Part shown: in pieces, positions 51,134-62,479 of the stretch
Layout of the letters: every line of letters starts with the position of its first letter
How positions within the stretch are numbered: the stretch's first letter is position 1
Source of the DNA: Ardenticatenaceae bacterium
GTDB taxonomy: Bacteria > Chloroflexota > Anaerolineae > Promineifilales > Promineifilaceae
DNA length: 64,000 nt
Direction of reading: 5' to 3'
Assembly: GCA_020634395.1 (NCBI GenBank)
Contig: JACKBU010000016.1
Location: forward strand, 41,095-105,094
The notes under the pieces: generated by a model
The model's input: the letters and a program-made list of their open reading frames with translations, nothing else
Database searches by the model: none
What the model was told of the DNA's origin: nothing
Position numbers and translations under genes: made by a program

Positions 51134-53569
51134 ATGTTCAAAAGTTATATTGATCCTGCCGAACGCGTAGAAGCTAACCGCAAACTGCCCGGCCTGATGC
51201 TGGAAGGTCTGCTGCTGGGCGGCACCGGCCTCGGTGTGCTGGCCCTCATTTTTGAGATTGCCGCCGACGCCTTCAGTGTAGCCGCCTACCAGACGCTCCT
51301 GGCTATCCACGGCGCAGAAGGCTACCATCAAATCGCCATCGCCGCTTTTATGGTGCTTTCGGTGCTGCTGTTTTTGGGCATTGTGCCGGCTTACAAAGCG
51401 GGCGCATACCTGCGGCCCAATGCTGGAGGCAGCGGCCCTCTGGTCGAAGCAATTGGCCCGGTTAAAATGCGCTGGCTCTCCTGGATAGGCACCAGCCTGT
51501 TTTTCCTGGATGCCGTGCTGACGATCATCATCAGTTCCATTTCCGCCGCCGACGTGACCATGCTCGTGCTGCCCGAACTGGCTCCCTATCGCATTCTGCT
51601 GGCCGAGGTCTACGCCTTTTTTATCATGGTGGTCCTGGTAGCGATGGGGCCTAAGCGGGCGGTTCCACTGTTTTTGATTGGCGGCGGCGCGTTTACCATT
51701 TTCACGATTGGGGCTTTGGGTCTGGTTGGGGTAACGGCCGTTATCAATCCCGACTGGGCCTTCCTCACCCCCGGCATTGTCACCCGCCTGGAACTGGCCG
51801 GCGTTACCGAACACGTCGTTCGGGCCACCCAGGACATCTCCGCCCTCTCCACCGTGCTGCTGTTCCAGCTCTTCTTGCGCTCCATGTCCAGCGCCATGCT
51901 TGGCTTTTCCGGCTATGAAGTCATCCCCGCCAGCGGCAAACACGCCGCCCGCCCCAAGTGGAAAACCATCAACACGGCCCTCACGCTGGCCGCTGTTTTT
52001 CTGATTGGCACCGGCGTCTTCCAACTGTTTGCCGCCCAGCAGTGGAACATCCCGGCCACCGAAGGCTATAGCACCCTGCTTATCGAATACGAAATTGTCT
52101 CCGCGCAAACCCTGGGTAACGGCGTCTCTCCCGAGAACATCGTCGTCACCAGCGCCGACCAGCGGGCCGCTGAGGAAATTTTTACCGCTGATTACACGGC
52201 GGCCGTCGTCGAAGGTCCGCTGAGCAATGCTCCGGCCCTGCCTGAAGAACTGGCCGGTCTCTCCGAAGAAGAAATTATCGACGGGCTGGCGTACGACATC
52301 GCTCTAGCCCGCCAGGTCACCGAAGCCACAGTCGGCACGTTTGGCGAAACGTTTCTTTTTATTGCCGGCACGCTGCTGGCCATTATCTTGCTGCTGGCCC
52401 AGGGCGGTGGCTACGTTGGCGGCGCGGCCGTCGCCGCCAACGCGGCCCGGCTGGGCCGCCTACCAGGCTTTTTCATCGATGATCGCATCGGCATTGGGGT
52501 CATTTGGGCCGTGGCCGCGGTCCTGATCCCCATCATCCGCGAAGTTGTGGTCGTAGAATCTTACTACGCCTTTGGATTTGTCAGCGCCTTTGTGATAACC
52601 AGCACCACGGTATTTTTTGTGCGCGAGGACGTTTTGCAGGAGCGGGGCATTATACCAGGGTCCGGAGAAGCCAAGTCGCTGCGTTTTGCCGGGCTGCGCG
52701 GTATGATTGCCAGCTACTTTATGCTGATTGTGCTGGTGACGCAGAAAACGGAAGCGCTGCCGGCGATCATTATCGCCGGGACTGGCATTACCCTCTTCCA
52801 GATTTTTGTGGCCCACGGAGGTTTTAAGCGGCTGCGCGAGCAAACGGCCGTGCCCCAGTTCCCGCCTGGCACGCCCAAACCCACCTACGACATCGGCATC
52901 CAGCGCGCCCATGATCAGGCCCGCCAGCGGGGCATCGCCAGCGCCGTCATAGATTCCCTCCACGAAGGCGACTTCGCCAAGTTCAACATGGGACCCGATC
53001 GCATCTTGCAGCTAGTCAGTTATCTCTACAACGTCGATCCGGCCCTGTTCATCCTGGACGAAGACCACGACCACATCGAAGAACCCAGTCTGGAGCTGGA
53101 AGCCACCTACCAACACGCCTACGAGCAGCGGCAAGAAGTGGCGCAGCATGTCGAATACTTCTCTCACTACGGGATCTTCACCTTTATCCACAACTATCAC
53201 GTCAACTGGGTGGATGAAGAACACGGCCGTGATGCCTCCGTTGTGCAGCGCGCCATGCTAGACATTCTGTTCCCCCTCACAGACCCAGATACAATGTGGG
53301 CGCAGTACTGCGCTTTTGAACCCACCAACCAGCCGGAACCCATCTGGCAGTTCTGCCGCCAGCGGTACCTGTGGGCCAAAGACCAGTGGCCCAATCTCAG
53401 CGACCGCATCACCACTATCTGGACGCTGCAAGATTTTGGCCTGATCCCCCAGAACATCGACGTCCAAACCATCGTTTCGGTAGCCGATGGCAAGCGGCAG
53501 GTGCGCGTCCATATCCCCACCAATTCATCCCAGGATGACGCCCGAGCAGCGTCAGAAACCGAAGCGTAA
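51134..53569 (+). CDS. APC-superfamily transporter-like membrane protein with long cytoplasmic tail
   Basis: The 811-residue protein has about eleven helices over residues 20-590. Early helices show LLLGGTGLGVLALIFEIAADA, and later ones FSGYEVIPASGKHA and the LAQGGGYVGGAA loop, a divergent APC-type (amino acid/polyamine/K+) layout. A loop of about 100 residues rich in Glu and Ala interrupts the middle. The last 220 residues are soluble, with HDQARQRGIASAVIDSL and many acidic residues. It faces the KimA-like gene across a shared terminator, so the pair could handle related ions. The substrate is not predictable. Confidence 0.75.
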   Translation: MFKSYIDPAERVEANRKLPGLMLEGLLLGGTGLGVLALIFEIAADAFSVAAYQTLLAIHGAEGYHQIAIAAFMVLSVLLFLGIVPAYKAGAYLRPNAGGSGPLVEAIGPVKMRWLSWIGTSLFFLDAVLTIIISSISAADVTMLVLPELAPYRILLAEVYAFFIMVVLVAMGPKRAVPLFLIGGGAFTIFTIGALGLVGVTAVINPDWAFLTPGIVTRLELAGVTEHVVRATQDISALSTVLLFQLFLRSMSSAMLGFSGYEVIPASGKHAARPKWKTINTALTLAAVFLIGTGVFQLFAAQQWNIPATEGYSTLLIEYEIVSAQTLGNGVSPENIVVTSADQRAAEEIFTADYTAAVVEGPLSNAPALPEELAGLSEEEIIDGLAYDIALARQVTEATVGTFGETFLFIAGTLLAIILLLAQGGGYVGGAAVAANAARLGRLPGFFIDDRIGIGVIWAVAAVLIPIIREVVVVESYYAFGFVSAFVITSTTVFFVREDVLQERGIIPGSGEAKSLRFAGLRGMIASYFMLIVLVTQKTEALPAIIIAGTGITLFQIFVAHGGFKRLREQTAVPQFPPGTPKPTYDIGIQRAHDQARQRGIASAVIDSLHEGDFAKFNMGPDRILQLVSYLYNVDPALFILDEDHDHIEEPSLELEATYQHAYEQRQEVAQHVEYFSHYGIFTFIHNYHVNWVDEEHGRDASVVQRAMLDILFPLTDPDTMWAQYCAFEPTNQPEPIWQFCRQRYLWAKDQWPNLSDRITTIWTLQDFGLIPQNIDVQTIVSVADGKRQVRVHIPTNSSQDDARAASETEA

Positions 53570-53572
53570 AAT

Positions 53573-53612
53573 AAAAAAGAGCGCCAGGCCGATTAACCTG
53601 GCGCTCTTTTTG
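53573..53612. terminator. Bidirectional intrinsic terminator between convergent transporters
   Basis: AAAAAGAGCGCCAGG (53574-53588) and CCTGGCGCTCTTTTT (53597-53611) form a 15-bp stem with an 8-nt loop, flanked by A and T runs, so it works in both directions. It lies 4 bp after the plus-strand gene and 21 bp beyond the end of the minus-strand gene. Confidence 0.95.
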
Positions 53613-53632
53613 ATCATCGTGGGAATAGGGAG

Positions 53633-55546
53633 CTAAGAAATGTGGTAAGGTACGTCGATCACGGCCACATTCCGGTGACCGCGCAGCCGGAAGCGCAAGA
53701 AGTTGGCCGTCTGGTTGTGGAGGAACTGGCTGCCAATGGATTCCGGTACAAACTCCGGTATCACTACCGTGACCACCTGATCCGGAAACTCTTCCGTGCC
53801 TACTTTTTCTACGTACTCCACCAAAGGCGACAAAATGTCCCGATATTCATAGTCAATACAAACGAGGCTCAACCCTTTGGTGATTTCCGGGAAGCGATTC
53901 CAGCGCCGGATCAGCCGTTCGCGCGCTTCTTCCGAGGTGATAATCGAAACGGCGCGCACATCACTGGAGAAGGTTTTGGCAAACTGCAGGGCGTAGAGCG
54001 TGCCCCGGTGGACATCGGCCACAGGCACGATGAGGACGTTGGCAACCGGGCGCGTGACATCGGCCAGTTCCAGGTCACGGGTGCTTAAAGACTCGGCCAC
54101 GTTGTCGTAGTGGCGGTTAATGCTGCGGAAGAAGAAAACCAGCACAGGCACGGCCAGCACAATCACCCAGGCGCCTTCGCTGAATTTGGTAACGATAAGC
54201 ACACCGAGGACAACGGCCGTTGTCGTGGCCCCTACCGCGTTTAACAGCCGCTTCCACGGCCAACCCTTCTCATAATGGATCGTGGTGACGCCGGTATGCG
54301 CCGTCTCCCCCGGCTTCAACTTTCCAATTTTGCCCATCAGGCGCACCATGCCCGACTGCGACAGCGTAAAACTCAACATCACGCCCAGAGCGTACAACGG
54401 CAGCATCGCAATTTCATCCGCCCTGAACACCAGGATAAGGATCGACGCCAGCAGAGCCAGCACAATAATGCCATAGCTGTACACCAACCGGTCGCCGCGG
54501 TGGGTCATCCAGCGCGGCATGAAGCCATCCTGGGCCAGGAAAGAACTCAGACGCGGAAAATCCTGATAGCCGGTGTTGGCCGCCAGAATCAAAATCATCA
54601 TCGTGAAGAACTGGACCCAGTAATAAATCACGCCGCCGCCGGCCACGCTGCGCGTCATCTGCGACAGCACGCTTTCTTCCTCCGAGGGCAGGATGTTAAG
54701 GTGGGTAGCCAGGAAGGTAATGCCCACAAACAACGACATGGCGATGATGCCCATCGCCACCATCGTCTTGGCGGCGTTTTTCGATTCGGGTGGTTTGAAG
54801 GCCTGCACGCCGTTGCTGATGGCCTCGATACCCGTGAGTGCCGTACAACCGGCGGCAAAGGCGCGCAGCACCAGCCAGATAAACAACAAATCGGTCACCG
54901 GCTGCTGCGGGGGCACGTTGTGGACCTGGGGAACCATAGCCGGCACGCCAAACACGCCGGTATAGCGCACCAGCCCGATGACCACCACGAGCAGCACGCC
55001 GCCCACAAAGGCATAGGTCGGCAGGGCAAAGATGGTGCCGCTTTCGCGTACGCCGCGCAGATTGATCCAGGTAAGCAGGAGCACGGCCGTTATCGCCATC
55101 AACACCCGGTAATCATACGTCGCCGGGAAAGCCGACGTGATCGCCCGCACCCCCGCCGACACCGACACCGACACGGTCAAAATATAGTCCAGCAGCAGCG
55201 CCGCCGCCGCAAACAACGACGGATACGTGCCCAAATTATCCTTGGCTACCGTGTACGCGCCGCCGCCATCCGGATAATGCAAAATCGTCTGGATATAGCT
55301 AAAGATCACCAGCAAAACCAGCGCCATGATCCCCAGGGCAATGGGCAGCGTCAGCGCCAAAGCACTGCTGCCCAGCAGGATCAGTACGCTCATAATTGCT
55401 TCCGTAGCATAAGCGTTGCTGCTGATCGGGTCAGAGGCAAAAATCGCCAGACCTCGCGCCTTATCCAGGCGCTCATGAATCTCATTACGCGTGGGGAACG
55501 GCGTTCCCAACAAAGCACGCTTAATTCCTGTATACGATACTGACAT
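53633..55546 (-). CDS. APC family permease, KimA-like potassium/amino-acid transporter
   Basis: The 637-residue protein has twelve helices to about residue 460 and a soluble C-terminal domain of about 170 residues. ARGLAIFASDPISSNAYATEAI at the first helix and YPDGGGAYTVAKDNLG are close to the KimA/YdaO family of K+ importers, which in Bacillus bind c-di-AMP through the cytoplasmic domain. ALDLAD-like charged segments are absent. AAAGGAG precedes the start; a GTG one codon upstream is equally possible. No c-di-AMP riboswitch was found in its leader. Potassium transport is inferred. Confidence 0.82.
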   Translation of the reverse strand: MSVSYTGIKRALLGTPFPTRNEIHERLDKARGLAIFASDPISSNAYATEAIMSVLILLGSSALALTLPIALGIMALVLLVIFSYIQTILHYPDGGGAYTVAKDNLGTYPSLFAAAALLLDYILTVSVSVSAGVRAITSAFPATYDYRVLMAITAVLLLTWINLRGVRESGTIFALPTYAFVGGVLLVVVIGLVRYTGVFGVPAMVPQVHNVPPQQPVTDLLFIWLVLRAFAAGCTALTGIEAISNGVQAFKPPESKNAAKTMVAMGIIAMSLFVGITFLATHLNILPSEEESVLSQMTRSVAGGGVIYYWVQFFTMMILILAANTGYQDFPRLSSFLAQDGFMPRWMTHRGDRLVYSYGIIVLALLASILILVFRADEIAMLPLYALGVMLSFTLSQSGMVRLMGKIGKLKPGETAHTGVTTIHYEKGWPWKRLLNAVGATTTAVVLGVLIVTKFSEGAWVIVLAVPVLVFFFRSINRHYDNVAESLSTRDLELADVTRPVANVLIVPVADVHRGTLYALQFAKTFSSDVRAVSIITSEEARERLIRRWNRFPEITKGLSLVCIDYEYRDILSPLVEYVEKVGTEEFPDQVVTVVIPEFVPESIGSQFLHNQTANFLRFRLRGHRNVAVIDVPYHIS

Positions 55547-56015
55547 CACAAGTTACTCCTTTACATGCCATACAGACCAAGCACGCTGCACCAAGTCGTA
55601 AGCACACTTCCGATTAAAAATCATGGGATCAATCGGTCGCTTTGTCAATAAGACATGTGGGGGTAGGGTTACAATTTTGAAGCTGCAAAACCACGGTCCA
55701 GAAATTTGTCTGTCGTGGACCTGCCTGGCGGCAGGTCGCCCCAGACTCCTGAAGCCGCACTTCAGAATACCTATTTGCGAACCATCCCAACAGATCTATC
55801 AGAACAGTTTCACACTCACCCTGCGTCTTAATTATGCCGTTTCACTGGCAGCAGAGCATCAGGAATCCTATCCAAATCAACATTCGGATAATATGACAAA
55901 CGTCACAAAAAAGCGATGAAGTCCGGCACAATCCACTCCGCCCTGATAAAATAGAGGCGTCTTTCCGCAGCGAACAGCAAATCAGAAAAACCCACCAATC
56001 CTAGAGGAGTCCTCC
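55547..56015. other. Divergent intergenic region of 469 bp
   Basis: No gene is supported. A hairpin GACCTGCC/GGCAGGTC with a TGGC loop lies near 55720-55740. The minus-strand leader of the KimA-like gene does not show the conserved blocks of the c-di-AMP (ydaO) riboswitch. An open frame of about 98 codons here has no domain-like sequence and no ribosome site, so I reject it. AGAGGAG precedes the ALDH start. Confidence 0.5.
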
Positions 56016-57530
<1,515 letters not shown>

Positions 57531-57542
57531 TGGCTGGAACTT

Positions 57543-57692
57543 CCCGGAGGTTCAGAACCTCCGGGAGGTTGATTGCTTTTGCCGGGGCGTCAACGCCCCG
57601 GCAGCCAAACGACGCCGGGTAAACCCGGCTTTTTTCCTCTTTAGCCCCGTTCACGGGGCGTTGTTTTACAGCCGGGGGCTTTAGCCCCTGGC
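57543..57692. repeat. Cluster of five consecutive hairpins
   Basis: Five inverted repeats follow each other in 150 bp. They are CCCGGAGGTT/complement (57543-57565), GCCGGGGCGT/complement (57581-57602), GCCGGGT/complement followed by six T (57614-57635), GCCCCGT/ACGGGGC (57644-57659) and GCCGGGGGCT with one wobble (57671-57692). Only the third is a standard terminator. The others resemble REP-like extragenic palindromes dispersed in genomes of this type. Confidence 0.8.
57614..57635 (+). terminator. Intrinsic terminator after the ALDH gene
   Basis: GCCGGGT (57614-57620), AA loop, ACCCGGC (57623-57629) then TTTTTT. It is the third of five hairpins after the ALDH stop and the only one with a T-run. 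Confidence 0.8.
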
Positions 57693-57826
57693 GCAAACGG
57701 CGCGTCAACCTTAAGAACTTGTAAACAGAACGTGATCCACCGGTGAGAAACGGCCGTTCCCCCTTCCCCCGCCTCCCCATTTCCCGGTACAATCCAATCC
57801 ATTACCAACAAAGGATGAGAAGACAG

Positions 57827-60316
57827 ATGAAACGAACTTATTTCTTAATCTTGGCCCTCGCTGCCCTGCTGGTACTGGCCGCCTGCCAACAGCAGCCCAG
57901 CCCAACGGCCGTTCCCCCCACCGACCAGCCCACCAACGAACCCATCAGCCAACCCACCAACACGGCCGTACCCCCCAGCCAACCCACCGACGAACCGGTC
58001 GCCCCACCGGAACCCACTGACGAACCCGAGGCCACCGCCCCACCCACCACCGCCCAATTCCCCCCCGCCCCCATCATTAACGACGAAGGCGGCCCCGTCA
58101 GCATCACCGGCGTCGTCACCTACACCAACCCCTTCTTCACCCTCGGCGTCGCCGAACCCGTCGTCATCCTGGAAGATCAGGCCGGCTTCGTCGACCGCAA
58201 CGAGCACTTCCTCATGCCCGTCGAATCGCAGGCCTTGGGGCAAATCACCTCCGATTTCTTCGAGTCCCCCTTTAGCTACAGCCTCGCCCTGCCCATCGAG
58301 CCGCAGGGCAGCCTGCGCGACGTCGACAACGACGGCCAAACCGACACCGGCGTGCAAGTCTTCGCCATTGCCTACTGGACCAACACCTTCGGCGACCCCT
58401 ACCTGGAAGAACGCGACCTCAGCGGCGGCGGCTGGTCCACCGCCTACGCCTCCACCCGCATCAGCGAAGACGCCGACAAAGACCGCGAAGTCGTCGGCGG
58501 CGACTATCTGGTCTACGCCCCCGACGATCAGCAAGGCTTCCCCAGCGGCTTCGGCCCCGACGGCCTGCTCTTCACCGAGGACGATCCCATCGTCGCCCTG
58601 CCCCAGGGTTACACCGTCGTCAACATGGACACCGACCCCTTCACCTTCGACCGCGCCCAACACCAGCAAATCGACCTGATCGAGCCAGAAGGCGCCGCCC
58701 TCGACGACTACTCCACCCTCAGCTACACCGACGCCTTCGACGCCCTCATCGACCAGCTCAAAAACGAGTACGCCTTCACCGACTACAAAGGCATCGACTG
58801 GGAAGCCCTGCGCACCCAACTCCAGCCCCAATTCGAGGAAGCCGACCAGAAAAGCGACCCCAATCTCTACCGCACCGCCCTGCGCGACCTGGCTTGGTCC
58901 ATCCCCGACGGCCACGTCAGCGGCCCGTTCATCCAGGATGAATTCAGCTTCATGAACGCCAACGGCATCGGGCTGGTGGTGAAGGAATTGGATGACGGCC
59001 GTTTCCTGGCTACCTGGCTCTTGGAAGGCGGCCCCGCCGCCCAGGCCGGCATCGAAAAGGGCGCGGAAATCATCGCGTTTGATGGCGTGCAAATGGACAA
59101 AGCCGTCGCCAACACCATCGGCTGGACCGGCCCCTACAGCACCGCCCACACCGAGCAGTTAGCCAAAACCGCCTTCGTCACCCGCTTCCCCGTCAGCACC
59201 ACCAGCGTCGCCGTCACCTACCAGAACCCCGGCGGCAGCGAAGAAACCGCCGACGTCGCCCCCGTCTTCGAGCAAGACAGCCTGTTCGCCGCCCTGCAAG
59301 ACGCCATCCCCACCGGCTTTGAACTGCCCCTGGACTACAAAATCATGGAAGACAGCGGCCTGGGCTACGTGCAAATCTACAGCTTCTCCGACAACGCCCT
59401 GCTGACCGTGCAGTTGTGGGAACGGCTCATGCGCGACCTAAACGACAACGGCGTGCCCGGCTTGATCATCGACATGCGCCAGAACGGCGGCGGCAGCGGC
59501 TTCCTGGCCGACCAGATGGCCGCTTACTTCTTCAACGAGGAATTTTCGCTGGGTAACACCGGCCACTACGACAAAGATCGCGGCGAGTTTTACTTTGACC
59601 CGCGCGGCGAGGGCCACTTCTACCTGCCCAGCGAAGATTTGCGCTATAACGGCAAAGTCGCCGTCCTGATCGGCCCGGACTGCGCCAGCGCCTGCGAATT
59701 CTTCTCCTACGACATGACCATCAACGACCGTGCTACCATCATCGGCCAATATCCGACGGCCGGGTTGGGCGGCAGCATCAAGCAGGTGCTGATGCCGGAA
59801 AATGAGCACTTCACCTTCACCGCCGGCCGCGCCGTGGACGGCGAAGGCAACATCCACATCGAGGGCACGGGCGTCGTGCCCGACATTCGCGTGCCGGTGA
59901 CGGCCGAATCGGTGCTGGGTGAGGCGGATCCGGTGCTGGAAACGGCCGTGTCTACCCTGCAAGGCGAAACCGGCGGCAGCACCCGCGATGGCGGCGCGCT
60001 GGCCATCGGCGACAGCACCACCGGCGACCTGGCCGCCGGCGAGCGCGTGCGCTACACCGTGGACACCCAGGAAGGCGACGTGATCAGCATCTACCTGGAA
60101 GGCGAAACCAGCAGCGGCGCCCCCCTGAACACCCTGCTCAACGTCTATGACACCGACGGCAACCTGCTCCTCAGCAACGACGACCTGGACAGCACCACCA
60201 CCGGCTCCGGCTTCGAGCAGCTAGAAATACCCTATGACCTGACGCTGGTGCTGGAAGTCAGCACCCCCGGCGACCTGGGCAGCGGCAGCTACACCCTGCG
60301 CATCGAGTCAAATTAA
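57827..60316 (+). CDS. S41-family (tail-specific type) protease lipoprotein with PDZ and PPC domains
   Basis: The 829-residue lipoprotein has signal VLAAC (Cys20), a Pro/Thr/Glu linker to about residue 80 and a beta domain of about 200 residues. A PDZ domain is near residue 380 (GIGLVVKELDDGRF, GGPAAQAGIEKGAEI). The S41 core follows, with DMRQNGGGSGFLAD near 548 and VLIGPDCASACEFF near 615, where Ser is the likely nucleophile. A C-terminal PPC domain runs from about 723. It is probably an exported carboxy-terminal-processing-type protease. ATG at 57827 starts a proper signal peptide; an open extension upstream is not supported. Confidence 0.88.
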   Translation: MKRTYFLILALAALLVLAACQQQPSPTAVPPTDQPTNEPISQPTNTAVPPSQPTDEPVAPPEPTDEPEATAPPTTAQFPPAPIINDEGGPVSITGVVTYTNPFFTLGVAEPVVILEDQAGFVDRNEHFLMPVESQALGQITSDFFESPFSYSLALPIEPQGSLRDVDNDGQTDTGVQVFAIAYWTNTFGDPYLEERDLSGGGWSTAYASTRISEDADKDREVVGGDYLVYAPDDQQGFPSGFGPDGLLFTEDDPIVALPQGYTVVNMDTDPFTFDRAQHQQIDLIEPEGAALDDYSTLSYTDAFDALIDQLKNEYAFTDYKGIDWEALRTQLQPQFEEADQKSDPNLYRTALRDLAWSIPDGHVSGPFIQDEFSFMNANGIGLVVKELDDGRFLATWLLEGGPAAQAGIEKGAEIIAFDGVQMDKAVANTIGWTGPYSTAHTEQLAKTAFVTRFPVSTTSVAVTYQNPGGSEETADVAPVFEQDSLFAALQDAIPTGFELPLDYKIMEDSGLGYVQIYSFSDNALLTVQLWERLMRDLNDNGVPGLIIDMRQNGGGSGFLADQMAAYFFNEEFSLGNTGHYDKDRGEFYFDPRGEGHFYLPSEDLRYNGKVAVLIGPDCASACEFFSYDMTINDRATIIGQYPTAGLGGSIKQVLMPENEHFTFTAGRAVDGEGNIHIEGTGVVPDIRVPVTAESVLGEADPVLETAVSTLQGETGGSTRDGGALAIGDSTTGDLAAGERVRYTVDTQEGDVISIYLEGETSSGAPLNTLLNVYDTDGNLLLSNDDLDSTTTGSGFEQLEIPYDLTLVLEVSTPGDLGSGSYTLRIESN

Positions 60317-60328
60317 CGGCACATGGCT

Positions 60329-60400
60329 ACACGGATTTGACGGATTTTCACGGATAAAACAAAAATCAGTGAAAATCCGTCCCATCCGTCAAATCCGTGT
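60329..60400. repeat. Intergenic inverted repeat of the ATCCGT family
   Basis: ACACGGATTTGACGGAT (60329-60345) and its complement (60384-60400) are perfect 17-bp arms. GGATTTTCAC / GTGAAAATCC adds an inner stem. It sits between two exported-protease genes. The same words reappear at 62.5-62.7 kb, so this is a dispersed family. Confidence 0.8.
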
Positions 60401-60430
60401 ACCAACTCCTGCAAACCCCTGAAACAAACT

Positions 60431-62419
60431 ATGCCGCGAAAGACAATCCTTCTCCTGCTTTTGGTCCTGCTGCTGGCCGCCTGCGGGCTGGCCGATCCCC
60501 CGCCCACCGCGACGGCCGTGCCCAACAATCAACAGATAACAGTGAACGAGGAACCGGAAACGGCCGTGCCGCCAACGGCCGTGCTGCCATCCCCAGTCTC
60601 CAATCTCCAGTCTCCAGAAGCCCTCACCGCCGCCGCACTAACCACCAACCTGCCCCTGGAGCGCGACCCGGCGGCGCTGGCGCGGGCGTATATGGGCGTA
60701 ACGGCCGTGCCCACCCAGGTCGCGCCCCAGGCCCTGCCCCTGACCGTCGGCGCACGGCAGCAGTTCAAAGTCCTCAATATCGACAGCATCACCATCGAAA
60801 CCATCGACGCCGAGCTGATGGCCGTGGGCGAGCACGCCTACCTCTGGTTCGAGCAGTCGCCCAGCCTGCCCGCGCCCAGCGCCGCCGATGTACAGGAAAC
60901 GGCCGAATCCTTCGACCAGATCTACACCCAGGTCCGCGACATCTTCGGCAGCGAAGCCAATCCCGGCATCGACGGCGATCCGCGCGTCTACATCCTCAGC
61001 GCCTCGCCGCTGACCATCTGCGAGGCGGAGCCGTGCGGCCTGCTGGGCTATTTCAGCGGCAGCGACTCCCTGCCGGCCAGCGTCGACCCGCAGTCCAACG
61101 AGCACGAGATGTTTGTGATGAACGGCCGTTACTTCGGCACCGACGGCTTCCTGGACACCCTCACCCACGAATTCCGCCACATGATCGAAGCCAATTACGA
61201 CAACAACGACATCGACTGGGCCGTCGAAGGCTCGGCCATGCTGGCCGAAGATTTGCTCGGCTACGGCAATGATGCCGTCAGCCGCGCCAACCTCTTCCTC
61301 GGCCAGCCCGACCAGCAGCTCAACATGTGGCCCGAAGACAACACCGTGCCCCATTACGGCCAGGGTTACATCCTCAACCGCTACATCTACAACCGCCTCG
61401 GCCCGGATTTGTACCGCGAATTTGCCACCAGCCCGGAGACGGGGTTGGCGGCGGTGACGGCCGTCGCCCAGGCCCACAACCTCGGCTTTGACGGCGAATC
61501 GCTGTTCCTCGATTGGCTGGCCGCCCTGGCCATCCACGACCAGCCGGGCGCGGGCAAGGAATACAGCCTGCGGGATGGCGTGGAGACGGCAGCGATGACG
61601 GCCGTTTCCCCCCCCTTCACCACCGATACGGCCGTCAGCCAATACGCCGCCGATTACTACCAACTCCCCGCCAACGACGGCGACCTCACTCTGACCTTCG
61701 AGGGCAGCGCCGAAACGGCGCTCATCCCCGTGCAGCCCGTCTCTGGCGATCATATGTGGCTGGCCAATCGGGCCAACTACAGCCAGGCCCAGCTCACCCG
61801 CGCCTTCGATCTGCGCGGCGTGGACAAGGCCACGCTGCAATACGCCGTCTACTACGACATCGAGCGCGGGTATGACTTTGCCTACGTCGCCGCCTCCACC
61901 GACGGCGGGCAGACGTGGCAGGGACTGCGCGCCCCCAACATGCAAGGCTCTGATCCCGCCCACGACCCCAGCGACGCCGCCTTCACCGACTACTTCTACT
62001 CCGACAGCAGCGGCGGCTGGCTGAAGGAAACCATCGACCTGACGCCCTTCGCCGGGCATGAAATCCTGCTGCGTTTTGAATACGTCACTGACCCCATCCT
62101 CACCCACAACGGCCTCGCCCTCGACGACCTGCGCATCCCAGAAATCGGCTTCGCCGACGACGCGGAAAGCGACCAGGGCTGGCAGGCGAACGGCTTTGTG
62201 CGCGCCACCGGGAGCATCCCGCAGAACTGGCACTTGCTGTTGATTCAGTCGGTAGACGGCCGTTTTGTCGTGCAAGAGCTGGATTTGCGTGACGGCCGTT
62301 CCCTGCCCGCCGCCGCCATCACCCCCCAACCCGGCGCGCCCGCGCCCATCCTCATCGTCGCCGCCGCCGCCCCCATGACCCTGCAGCCGGCGAATTACCA
62401 ATTAACAATCAACAGATAA
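60431..62419 (+). CDS. Exported zinc metalloprotease (HEFRH) with immune-inhibitor-A-like C-terminal part
   Basis: The 662-residue lipoprotein has signal LLLAAC. The protease domain has THEFRHMIEANYD at about residue 245, an HExxH zinc motif like that of M30/M6 peptidases, followed by WAVEGSAMLAEDL with the third ligand Glu. The C-terminal half has WLANRANYSQAQLTRAFDLRG and ILLRFEYVTDPILTHNGLALDDL, as in the beta-sandwich of immune inhibitor A. It is probably a secreted protein-degrading enzyme. Residues near 55-65 (SPVSNLQSPEAL) are encoded by a GTCTCCAATCTCCAG repeat word, so the linker seems to come from an intergenic repeat. Confidence 0.85.
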   Translation: MPRKTILLLLLVLLLAACGLADPPPTATAVPNNQQITVNEEPETAVPPTAVLPSPVSNLQSPEALTAAALTTNLPLERDPAALARAYMGVTAVPTQVAPQALPLTVGARQQFKVLNIDSITIETIDAELMAVGEHAYLWFEQSPSLPAPSAADVQETAESFDQIYTQVRDIFGSEANPGIDGDPRVYILSASPLTICEAEPCGLLGYFSGSDSLPASVDPQSNEHEMFVMNGRYFGTDGFLDTLTHEFRHMIEANYDNNDIDWAVEGSAMLAEDLLGYGNDAVSRANLFLGQPDQQLNMWPEDNTVPHYGQGYILNRYIYNRLGPDLYREFATSPETGLAAVTAVAQAHNLGFDGESLFLDWLAALAIHDQPGAGKEYSLRDGVETAAMTAVSPPFTTDTAVSQYAADYYQLPANDGDLTLTFEGSAETALIPVQPVSGDHMWLANRANYSQAQLTRAFDLRGVDKATLQYAVYYDIERGYDFAYVAASTDGGQTWQGLRAPNMQGSDPAHDPSDAAFTDYFYSDSSGGWLKETIDLTPFAGHEILLRFEYVTDPILTHNGLALDDLRIPEIGFADDAESDQGWQANGFVRATGSIPQNWHLLLIQSVDGRFVVQELDLRDGRSLPAAAITPQPGAPAPILIVAAAAPMTLQPANYQLTINR

Positions 62420-62479
62420 CAGGGAACGAATAACGGTTAACGGGGGGCCAATTGTTACACTATCTTTGCATTTTTAAGA

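Noticed and set aside
55547..55750. c-di-AMP (ydaO) riboswitch upstream of the KimA-like gene
   Set aside because: The conserved riboswitch blocks could not be found on the minus strand of this leader.
55623..55919. 98-codon ORF between the KimA-like and ALDH genes
   Set aside because: No domain-like pattern, no ribosome site, and codon use unlike neighbours.
57845..59149. Open frame of about 430 codons antisense to the S41 protease
   Set aside because: Same shadow effect; Gly/Val-rich low-complexity translation, no signal or family.
60638..62401. Open frame of nearly 590 codons antisense to the metalloprotease
   Set aside because: Val/Gly/Ala-rich shadow of a GC-rich gene with C-ending codons; no ribosome site and no motif, while the sense frame has a signal peptide and HEFRH.
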